Source: Yponomeuta sedellus
Lineage: Eukaryota; Arthropoda; Insecta; Lepidoptera; Yponomeutidae
NCBI GenBank assembly: GCA_934045075.1
Contig: OW203732.1
Span: forward strand, 4,133,501 to 4,197,500
Length of the DNA: 64,000 nucleotides
Direction: 5' to 3'
A program made the translations under genes and the position numbers. This document shows, piece by piece, positions 10,480-21,903 of this stretch. The notes under the pieces are model-generated. The model saw only the letters and a list, made by a program, of their open reading frames with translations, was not told where the DNA came from and did not search any database. Numbering within the stretch: position 1 is the stretch's first letter; every line of letters starts with the position of its first letter.

Positions 10480-11480
10480 TCTTAGTAAAGAATATTCTTA
10501 TCTTATATTTTCCTATTATAATAAAACAAAAATAAAATAATGCGTCTTTGGAAAAGTGGACAGCATAAAACTTAAGAAATATAGCTCTTTATAGAACCTA
10601 CTGACAGGAACCTAGGACCAAGAATCCAGGACTTTAAAGCAGTCCTGCCAAAAACGGCCGTTTCGAGCGGAAATCGATTAAAGTCCTAGGTTGTGGATCC
10701 TAGGTTCTAGACTGTGTAACGGTGCAAACCTCTTCACGGCATTTTTATTTCTTTTTCTATCATTTTCAAATATTTAAATTATATACGTCACACATTCTTC
10801 GATTTCCCTCATTTTTCATCGTTACTACTTTACTATTTGACCAGATCTGACTATTTTACCTGTTTCTCCGTTTTATATCCAGTTTTCTGTTTTAATTACT
10901 ACAAATATAACAAAACCTGAAGTCATTCCAGTTTATTTATTTATAAATGATATACAACGTTCTAACTGTAGGTTCCAAAAATAGTTGTAGCAGTTGTTAA
11001 GGTTTATGATGTTCGCTTTTGCAAAAACCGTATGATATAAAACATGTTATGGTGATGACGATTTAATGCACTTAAATAAAAAAAAACGTACAATGCGGCG
11101 GACTTAATGCTACAAGCGTTTTTTACCGCAGGAGTTCGAAGATAGGATTGGCAGGCGTGCAAAAAACAAAAAGGTATTAAAATGAAATTTAAAGGCATGC
11201 TTACAATTTCGTGTTTATCTATATGAAGCCTATAGTTTATTTATCCTCACTAGTCCAATTTAGTAAACAAGATTCTAACCTCAAAAGTGTCATTTGATGC
11301 CAAAAATATATATTTTCTCGTAAGTTCACGAACTTTGTTTATGGGATTGGCAGCGTGTTATATAAAATAGGGTCCCAGGTTACATTTATAATTTATAATT
11401 CAATTTACGTTTAAGTTTTCTACTAAAAAACTCATAATTTACATGTATACACTTATAGTATTTTCTAAGGTTAACACGAG
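10480..11480. other. AT-rich interval downstream of cort
   Basis: No gene or clear repeat was seen. It may hold the cort 3' UTR end: an AATAAA on the minus strand lies at about 11228-11233. Confidence 0.35.
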
Positions 11481-11487
11481 CAGTAGA

Positions 11488-11663
11488 CATAATTAAAACT
11501 GTTTTTATACGGATTTATGCTCGTTTATTACATTTTTCCTAACAATTTTCACAATTTTCCAACGTTTCGGCACTTTTTCAGGTGCCGTGGTCCCGGATGA
11601 CACGGATGATTGTAAAAATGTAATAAACGAGCATAAATCCGTATAAAAACAGTTTTAATTATG
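11488..11663. mobile_element. MITE-like hairpin element just 3' of the cort stop
   Basis: Arms of 50 bp (11488-11537 and 11614-11663) are practically identical inverted copies. The 76-bp middle contains AACGTTTCGGCAC. It lies about 170 bp beyond the cort stop codon on the gene's 3' side. Confidence 0.75.
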
Positions 11664-11835
11664 TATACACTTGTTTACTAAAATATACAAGTAAGAATAA
11701 ATAGACTCTACGCACCTTTATCTTTACCGTCTCGCTTAGTAATGGAAAATGTCGAGTTTACTCCTGCCATATAAATACGGTACTGATCTTGGTCATCGAT
11801 TTAACGTCAAGCCTGCGATAGGCCCACGGTGCAAT

Positions 11836-11981
11836 TTACCGTATGGAGAAGCCAAAAGCAGTCTCGTCAAAGTAAACGGGAAGGGCACAGAACCTCCTCT
11901 TGGCCTTCGCCTTCCTCGCATCTTCTTCGTCGTCGGGAAGGAACCTCCAGATTATAAGGTCCTCATCAGTCGTCGCTGTGG
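11836..11981 (-). CDS. cort: cort last coding exon, with Ile-Arg tail
   Basis: 146 nt; acceptor tcgtttcgcag. It encodes TATTDEDLIIWRFLP, a charged segment, and ends FGFSIR before TAA at 11836-11838. The terminal IR dipeptide is the APC3-binding tail of Cdc20-type activators. No polyadenylation signal is seen within 150 bp after the stop; a 50-bp-arm hairpin repeat (11488-11663) lies there. Confidence 0.88.
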
Positions 11982-14900
11982 CTGCGAAACGAGAAGATTC
12001 TCTTAAGCATTTCCTACTCCATCGACTATCGGTTCGTCGGCAGATGTGACCAGCTCACTGCCACTTCAACTTTCTAATCTTATAGCCTTTCATGTCAGTT
12101 ACTTGTGTTTCATTGCGAATGAAATAAATAAATATTCAAGGACATATTACACAGATCTCGTTAGCCCTTTACTAAGTACAACTAAATAACTTGTGTTACA
12201 GATGCTAACTTGACGATAGAGTTAATACAACAAATACATACATAACATCGAAGACTAAGAAGAATTATCTCATTCCGAAGGATCCCTCAAAGTGTGTCTA
12301 AGCATAACCCGTTTCAGAGTACACTGAGAGTCTTCAAAAGCTATGTAACCAGGTAAGGACGTCACAAACTTGAAAATACATCCATACTGAGGCTACTCGT
12401 ACAAATGTTCGACGGCCCCAATGGGAATCGAACCCACAACCTCTCTCTAGGTACCCAGGCGCCTTAAAGTGTAAACCAATGAGGCAATCAAGGCTTTACG
12501 ACGCTCAGTGTACCTACTATGAAACGGATTATGCTTCGACACTCTTTAACACGCTCAATGCGGAGGATCAATTTAGCTACTTGCAGTACGGTGCGGCGTG
12601 AGGTTCAATCTGCCTCGTTTGGGTCTTTCACTTCGGTGCGGCGCGTGGTCAATTGTGCCTCGTGTACCTTCAAACATGTTTAAAATTATGAAATTAATGC
12701 CAACTTTAAAATGGACTACATGTACTTGTAGCTAATAGTACAGGCTTTTTGTACGTACCCTCTCCCATCTTACGAAATTTGATTGAAATAAATGAAAAAA
12801 ATCACTACGAGGCGCTTTAAACCTCGTGTTGTCCTGTGAGTAACCAAAATGCAAGGTAGTTTGCGCCTCGTTGACGCACTATGTTTATAAATATCGATAA
12901 AAACGTAGTGATGGGAAATGGACAAGAAAAATTACATCGACAGTTTATTTTAGAAATAGGTACATTAATGTTATTCATTAAAACAATTTAAACAAAAAGC
13001 TTTGGCGCATTTTTCACAATAGCCTTTAATAACCTTCTTCACTTTTTTTTTACTCAGTTCAGAAGTATTTGTTTCAAGCCGCTGCAGCACTTTTTTGTAC
13101 AGAGACTGTGACTTTGGATGATTGTCATTGTGTTTTTCAATGACAGATTTATCCGAGTTAGAAAACGACAACTCAAGAATACGCCCAGATCTTTTTCTAT
13201 TTCCTGCTTTCGTCACGTCCATTATGCAAAAAAACACATGTGATAATTACGGAATACAGAACGACACTAAAAAAAATATCGATTAACCTCGGGCGAGGTC
13301 CTCACGAGGCTCAATGCGCCTCGTCTTGCACGGAACGCTAAATTTTACTACTCTGTCGCACCGAGGCGTTATATGCCTCGTGTTTTTTGATTGGTCTTAA
13401 TAGGTACTTAGGGATATAGTAAAAAGGCCTAGTTAGATGGTCTCTTTTGTTTACAAAAAAGTGATAAAAACTCCAGTTGCAAGAATGAGAAAGACCTGTT
13501 TTTTCACCTTCGCACTGAGTGCAAACGGCAAACGAGGTATATAATGCCTCGCTTCGCGGTTGAGCGTGTTAAGGGGATATCAGAAATTAGATTATTCGCA
13601 ATGGGACATAAGTAAGATATAAGTAATTGACAACAAAGACAATAAGATTAGCAAGTTGAAGTAGGAGTGGACTGGTTATATTTACCGAAGAACTGATATC
13701 CGATGGCATAGGTACAAAGACTCCCAAGTTGAGACTTCTTCTTCTTCAGGCTATATTAGTCCCCTGCTGGATATAGCCCTCCCTAATGAGCGCCACAGCG
13801 TCTGCCGGCAGTAGTAGAGACTACGAACTGCTAAATTCACCGTAGAATACCCACCAGGTAAGGCAGGTTGCTGCCAGGGCTAGATGAATAGGCTGATTGA
13901 CAATGTTGACGATGGTGGTATAGAGATTATACCTGTAATCTGCTATTGAGAAAAATGTTCCGGAAAAATGAATTCGATGGATCTGGTCGCGATCCGAAGA
14001 AGAACTAAACACTTCTTTTCAGCTTACCCAGCTTCGTGCCGTCGGGGCTGAAGACCATGGTCCTCACTCGGTCGAGGTAGCTGCGCCCTTCCCCCCACTG
14101 GTCCACCACAGTATCAGGGTCGCTCAAAACCACGAGTCTAGACCCGTTGTCAGTTTCCGACCGGGCTGATGTATCTGCAAACGTGATCCAGAATTTCTTC
14201 TTCTTCAGGCCATATTAGTCCACTGCTGGACATAGCCCTCCCCTAATGAGTGCCATAGCGCATGGTTGTGCCATCATTGGGGGTAATGCCCATAATCCCT
14301 ACGCTGGGCATGGGTTGGTGGAATTGTACTGCAGGGGGCGCTGCTGCCCACCCCCCGGTTTGTCTCCTTTAGTCGCCTTATACGACACCCGCGGTAAAAA
14401 TTTCGGTTGGTGCTATTCTCTAGGCCGACACCACACAGCATCCAGAAATCCAGAATTGGACTTGAATTGTGGAGGTTTTAATATACTTTTTTATATTCCA
14501 TGTTTAGAAGAAAGTAATTATGTTATCTCACAGCGAGTATTATGTGTTTTATTGTTGCTTACTCATTTAAACTTGAGAATAGGAATAGAGTACCATTGCT
14601 ATTTCAAGGTCAGGACGGAGGAGGTTAAAATAAGGTAAGATAAGTTCAAGGTAATCTCTCAGGTCTAATACTGAATCAGATTATAAACAATCTACGTCCA
14701 ATTATAAAAGCAGGCTATTTACGCTACAGGCCGCCTCTCAGAGAGACAGAATATAGGCTTAATAACTATGCGTGCCTATGAGTTAGTTTGCAACTCGCTG
14801 AATGAAAACTCAGGAGTTTCATTCAGCGAGTGGTATTTCAGATTGCTACTAAACATCAGAACTCAAATCAGAAATTCCTTACACAAATGTACATCGTCAT

Positions 14901-17900
14901 CATCAGCCATTCGACGCCCACTGCAGGACATAGGCCTCCCTCATGCTTTGTACACAAATGTATGCGGCCTAAATTTTACATTGTACATTAAGAATCAGAA
15001 AACAGACAGTAAATTATTTACGTTGACATAAAAATTTGTTTTGATTTCATTATGTTATTTAGAAGCGCTCGTGGCCTAGGGAAGCGCTCGTGGCCTAGGC
15101 AAACCGAGTGATTGGAATCAATCACTTGGTTAAGCAACAACAGGCGCGGTCAGGTACGGGATGGGTGAGCGTCCCGTGACTACCGCTAGTGGCATTTTTC
15201 CGAGCGCTTCCGTGCTTCGCAAGGCACGTTAAGCCGTTGGTGCAGGCTGTCATATAATGGCAGTCGTTAAGCCATGTCAGAGGCCTTATGGGCGGGTTGA
15301 TAACTTCTGACAGTAAGGCCCGCCACTGTCTTACAATCCTCCACCAACACACGGACTTGGCCCCCGTGGTGGAGTACGGCCTAATCTTTCTGCGATGCAG
15401 GAAGAGACCCGTGCCCCAGCAATGGGGACATGCTAAGGTTGACGCGATTTAGAAAATAATCATTGGTAGGCACATTCGAGAATCGAGCCAAGTACATCTT
15501 GATTCTGATGCCAGCATTGCAGCCGCAGTGATTAGCAGCAATGATGCGATACCACCGCCGAAGCAAAGGAGAGCTATCATTCTAAGTATCAATTCTACCC
15601 ACCTGAGTTCCACAAGCTAAGCACCAGCTCCCCAGTCCGGTGGCTAAAAAGCATGGCGTCTAAGGTCATCCTCCCTGGACTGATGGTGGCCTGCCGCATC
15701 TTGCCAAGAGGAGCGTCCCAAAGGGAGACAGTCGTGTGCTGATCTGGCGTCACTGTGCCCATTGCAAGAAGCGCGCTTCGCCACGGGTGCCAGGTTATTG
15801 ACTGAGGAATGGGATACGAGTACATAAGTGAGAGCTTTATGGGGCGTGGAAAAGCACGACGAAGCGAAGAAATAAATAATTATAAGACCTATGTACAGTA
15901 CTACACATCATAAAAGTCCCTTCGGGAATCTACGTTCGCGCAGACTAGAAAGAAGTGTAACGAAAGTACCCGAAGCTATAAGTACATTTAACATGATCTT
16001 TAACCGATACAGTTAAGGAGCAGAATTGCTTGCCGCAGTAGCGCTACCTATTTCGCTCACGCTAATATTTATTTTATTTATTTCTTATCTATGGGAAACC
16101 AACAGCTGATAAACAATATATGAAACTTATAAACTAATTAGTGAGCCATTTACAGGTTTTCACCTATAGTAACAAACTGCTAGATTTCTGCAAGGAAACA
16201 ACAATAGCAACACAATAGGTACATTAAGCATGCACTGCAATATATTACATGGAAATAGGTAACCATGATTATCAGTTTTTTTTTACATGGCATGAATTAA
16301 GTATTTAGTTGTTAAAGAATATGTCATTAAAGTGTTGCCTGACCAACTTTGCATTGCAGTTGAATAAATCAATGTTGCAATATTGCCATCGATGACGTTG
16401 AATCAAGCAATAGCAACAAAGGCGCGCGGCCTGCGATAAAATGAAACTATCTGATTGGTCGATCAACTTGCCGCACATCCAAAATTTGGTCATCTGCGCA
16501 GGTACATCCGCGAGACTTATTTCTTGTGTAGCACTGTACGTGTTGAGCCGTTACTTGCTGCTTACTGATGCATTATGTGAATAGTCTGGCTGTCTGCCCG
16601 GCGATGTCGACTTTTTCGTTCGTTGTCCGTGGTAGCCTTTCTCTACGTCTACTTTTTGAGCAGAACCAATTGCATTAATTATTCGGTCTCATCTCTATCA
16701 CTACAGGTTTATTTCAGAAGACGAAAAAAATATTTTTTACTTCAGTCTAAAATCCGCATTTTGGAATCGGAATATATGTTATAAGTAGGACAGGAGTATG
16801 GAGCTATGGCTAGCAGCGTGGCTTGGGCAAGATTACCTTGACGGTCCAATCGGAATCCATGTTGAAATAAGGCAGGAGTGACGGCCAAGTGAACAGTAGT
16901 ACGAACTGGGCTGCCACCGCTGTGCAGGCCAGCAGCCTCGCGTTAGGCGAGATTCGAACGAAGAGGATCTCGCCACGAATCGCGCGACGCCAACTCACGC
17001 GCTTTGCCGTCCTGCGGTCGAAGGCGTTCAGGGTGCCTCGGGAGCAGCCTCTGGAAATGCAGTGCAGCATTTGAGCATTCATTCTAACTTTATACAACGC
17101 TCGCAACAAGTGACCAATGACTGCCACTTGTCACGATCTTGGCAGATCACCTTCGCTTCATCAAGTGTGTGTGGGGCCAGAAGCAATGTATGAAAATGTA
17201 ATGTTATATAGTGCAGTGCAGTGCAGTTCAATGTACTAGTAGCTGTGTACCGCGGTGTTAACCGCGGCTTATCGATTTTCCCATGGGAATAAGATATTTT
17301 CCCGCAGTAAAACGTAGCCTATATGCTAATCCAGGGTGCCAGCTAACTCCACACCAAATTTTATTAAAACGACTCCAGCCGTTTAGACGTGAAGACGAAA
17401 CAAACTTACACACTCACAAACTTTTGCCTTTATAATATTAGTTTGATGTGACGATAATAAAAATACAGTATTTTTAATACAGTTGCTCAAAAAGTGGCGT
17501 ATTGCAGGGACAAATAGCGTGCGGGATGTGGGCACACTCGTGCTTTTTTTTACCTTGCCCGAACTCGTGCGTTCTCTTTCCCAACTGACAAAATAATGTC
17601 TATTAAAAAGAAAAACCAACCATGAAGTTTTTACCACAAAAAAACATAGAAGTTTTTATGATTCATGCAAATACGTATATTTCTAAAAAGAAGCTACTAA
17701 TTTGTTTCAATATCAGATTTAATGATTTGATTGAATGAGTTAGGTTAGGTTTCATTTCATTTCAATAAAAAAATTCTACTGAAGACTGGCTGTATGGGCA
17801 TAGTTCCCTTTGCCTACCAGAATGGGTGAAAAAAAATCGCTGCTTATATTCTTTTACGGTTGGCGCCATTTTCCAAATAATTTTTCTTTATTAAATAAAT

Positions 17901-20900
17901 TGGTTATATTTTTTGCAACTGTATTAAAAATAGTCGTTCAGTACGCGTGCGGAACCGTCATTGCAACTTGTTCCGACTGTCAACCCTCGCCTTCGGCTGC
18001 GCCTCGGCTCGGGTAGACATTTGTCGGAACTCTTTGCAATGACAGCCTTTCCGTAATTGTAATGAAATATACTATTTCCACGCCCCAGGTAGAGCACCTG
18101 ATGTGTAGAGTTTGAATACAAAGAAAACATGTTTTTTTTTTAAACTGCCATTCTACGCGTACTTAAGCTAAATCAAACAAGTCAATCAAATATATTTTTT
18201 ATATTAGTTATGCTGACGGTTCAGAGGCTACTTGACGCCATTGCAAATAAAATCAATTAATTTCAACGTAAAGAATTTACATTCTGTTTGCTGAATTTCA
18301 ACGCACAATGTGAAATGTAAGCCGCTGCCTTCAGGCCTTATTGGTAAGGAAGAAAAAGGCAGCGAAAATAAAACTCCACTGTGACGATCTTTGCTCAAGT
18401 CATCTTAAGCCAAATACATCTGTTGCCACCTATAAGATTTCATGATTGCCATCAATAACTTTAAATGCCAAAGCATTAGTTTAATGTCTTACAAAAGTAG
18501 GGAAAACATAATTGCTGCGGTCAGATACACAAACAGCACTCGTTCACTCGTGGTTTACGTAAAATTCAAAGATAATATATTTGTATATTCTGTGGTTTTA
18601 GGTTAACAATTTTTATTTAATTCACCAATAAAGTATGTTTACTCACGTAACAAAAGAGTTTCCAGTGGGGCTCCAGTCCACAGCTGTGATAGAGCAGAAC
18701 ATGCTTACACAAACGCAGCAGTTCAGCGTCAAGTACTTCGATTGACCGTGGTGATGGATCTCCACAGCTTTGCAGCCAGTGCCAAGCTGTAAAAAGAAGT
18801 TTTTACTTCTTTTTAAGAAGAAAATCTGTCAAAATTTTCATGTAAACTTTTCTGAGTCGATTCGTTTCTTTCTGGATTTTACAAGCCACTATGGAGGTCT
18901 ATGATATACGAAAAGAGTTTTAGATATATTTTTTTGATTTAAAATTTTTATATTATCGGGTAAGTTTAAAAAAAGAGTAATGATTGGACTAGCCTTATTT
19001 ATTTAGTAGGTTGCATCATGCCTTAACCGCCTTTTTGTCTGAACCTCGTTCTCATAAAATATTCTATAATCACAAGTTAAGAGAAAAAATATACTATTTT
19101 TATTTTTAACTAGCTGACTCAGCGAACTTCGTACTGCCTAATAGTCGATTCTTTAATTTTTATTTTTATTTTTCTCTCGGGAAGAACCATCCTCGTACTT
19201 CAAGGAATATTCTACCAAAATAACTAGCAAAATTGGTTCTGCTGCTCTCGAGATATGCGCTTACCAACATTCGGGGATTCATTTTTATATTATAGAAGAT
19301 GCACTAACCCGTGCTAGGGACAATTTTAGAAACCTATTTAGAGGCTAAAAATTCCACCCATGCCGGGATTCGAACCCGCGACCTCTGGCTATCCGTGCCA
19401 GCGCTCTTTCCAACTGAGCTAATGGGCGAGTCACCGACATCAGTGAAATTTCGAACCTCTTTACAATATTCTCTGTATTACGTATAGCACGGGTGCACGG
19501 GTTAGTGCATTAAAAAAGAAATATATTTACTGCAAGACCTTACAAAACCCACTTACAGCCAGCAGATCACCCCTGGGATCAAACTTGCAGCAGTGCACGT
19601 CATGGTACGTCTGGCCCCGGTTCACCAGGCCCTGAGTCTGCCAGCTCCACTTGTAGTACTGTCTGCCCAGGGCAGCCACTAAGACGTCATCGCTGCCCCA
19701 GTCCAGGAGCTCGGGAACTGAAAGATTAAGTAAGACCTGGTGAGTTTACCTTCTGTATGTGATTCGTCCGAAAAAGGTGGTCGTATTTATGTTAGGATGA
19801 CTTTTTGATGCCGTAACGAGATAAATGCACTTTTAGAAGCGCTAGTGGCCTAGTCGAAGCGAGTGATTGGAATCAATCAATCGAGTTAAGGAACAACAGG
19901 CGCGGTTAGGTGCTGGATGGGTGACCGTCCCGTTACTACCACTAGTGGCATTTTTCCGAGCGCTTCCGTGCTTCCCAAGGCACGTTAAGTCGTGAGTGCC
20001 GGCTGTCATGTTGGCAGTCGTTAAGCCATGTCAGAGGCCTTATGGGCGTTTTGATAACTTCTGACAAGAAGACCCGCCAATGTCTTACAAAAACCTCCAC
20101 CAACCCGGACTTGGCCTGGTGGAGTATGGCCTAACCTTCCTGCAATGCAGGAAGAGACCCGTGCCCCAGCAGTGGGGACATACAAGGGTTGATAACGATA
20201 ACGATTCTAAAGGAAGTAGGTACAATTCAGAGTGCATTGTTATCTTTTAAATACAATATAAACGAAATTTTGAGAAGCGTTGAGTGAACACTCATTACGG
20301 CTATGTGCCAATAGCTAATCGATATGAATTGCCAGTCGTAGAAAAAAAGAGAATGAAGAATGAATGAAGAAAGAATGAAGATCGAAGAAAATTATTTGAT
20401 TATTTTATACGTTAATCATTACTTCTAGACATAATTTTTGCACACGTGGACGGGTAAAACGTCTAGAATGCTATTTACTATACTGGCCACGAATTGTACG
20501 TCAATTCAGGCAATTGACGACCTCTCTGGCTTAGCGTTAGGGCATCTGCTTACCATGCAAGAGGTCCCGAGTTTGAACCCCGGCTGGCGACAAAAAAAAA
20601 CCCAGGTCTTGGATGTTTAGATGTTTGTGATGTCGTTGTTTCTAGTTCCCACGGCACAGGGTATCCTAGTGTGGGGCCAGAAGCAATGTATGTGCATGTA
20701 TGTAAATGTCGTTGTTAATAAATTATTTCATTTCATTCATAGAGAAAAATACGTACACAAAGCATACCGGTATGTCGGCAGATCGAGTACGCTGTCCACG
20801 GAGGCCAGGCAGCTCCTAGTCCTCGCCACGCAAGGCCAAGGCTGGACGCTGGCCATCTCCACACCACCATGCCGCCTGGTGCAGTCATTAGACCGGCCTC

Positions 20901-21843
20901 TCCGCTGCCCCTCAATGCCAAAAGCCGCGTCAAGGTGTGAGGTGTAACGTTTCTGGTGCAGATTTCTTGTGTACTGGTGGGGGATGAAAAAAAATTTACT
21001 AATCAGCCTGTATAAGTCCACCAAGCATGATAAATATTAAAAAAAGCGACAAAAGTAGAAGTGAAACTATCAAAATAAAACAAAAGTAATAGACTGTACA
21101 GAAATTATCCAAAAACAAAAATGGAAAAATTACAAAACGCACAACCGAATGGTATCCAAAAGATGGAAAAAGAGGCAAAGGAAGACCAAACAGGAGATGC
21201 TCTGATGACATAGAAAAAGAAGCAGGATCTACATGGCCAAGAATCACATCGCAAAGAGTAGAATGGGAATATCTGGGGGAGTCAGTGAATTAATCAATTT
21301 ATATATTATTAATTATTTTTGTAATTAAAATGACACTTTAAAATTAAATTTCATAATTCAAATAATATAGTTTAACGCATGCTATTATAATATATTTGTT
21401 ATTTAAGATATTGGCAAATAAAGTCTATTTTAATTTTCTTTCTATCCCCAGCCATTCTCATCCGCTTCGAATGTTCTGTCTCAGATACTCGTGGCGAACC
21501 AGCAAGTTCGTGATCGTCCTATGCTACATTTGCCAGTTCGTGGTACCCATTTGGGAACCTTTGTACCTCATCGGTTATCAGTTCTCTAGCAGATGTGACT
21601 AGACCATTGGTAAGGGATAATTCCTTTTGAATTGTTGTTTTGAATCGTAAAAGTCTGATCTACTGTTTATCTACGAGTATTAAACAGATCATACTGTTGG
21701 GCGTAGGCCTCCTTCCATTACGCCACTCTTACAATCCATTGCCATTTTTCCAGACAACTTTACCATCTTAAAGGCATTGTGGCTTACCAGTGACTTACAC
21801 CCATCCAGCACGTTGTTATGCAATGTAGACTCTGTTTGCAATG

Positions 21844-21903
<60 letters not shown>

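Noticed and set aside
14246..14638. A 130-codon plus-strand gene
   Set aside because: It runs through the SINE-like element at 14195-14445 and has no family features; two other copies of the element encode the same start.
16810..17127. A separate 105-codon gene starting at the ATG near 17127
   Set aside because: The family-like part starts at the acceptor (17050) and stops at the donor (16837); the extensions are intron read-through. It is a cort exon.
21396..21602. A plus-strand exon with an excellent acceptor (TTTTCTTTCTATCCCCAG)
   Set aside because: The other strand reads as a decayed RTE-like ORF2 block (RTD-R-GTKV...RTGKCSIGR), so the plus-strand frame is an antisense artefact.
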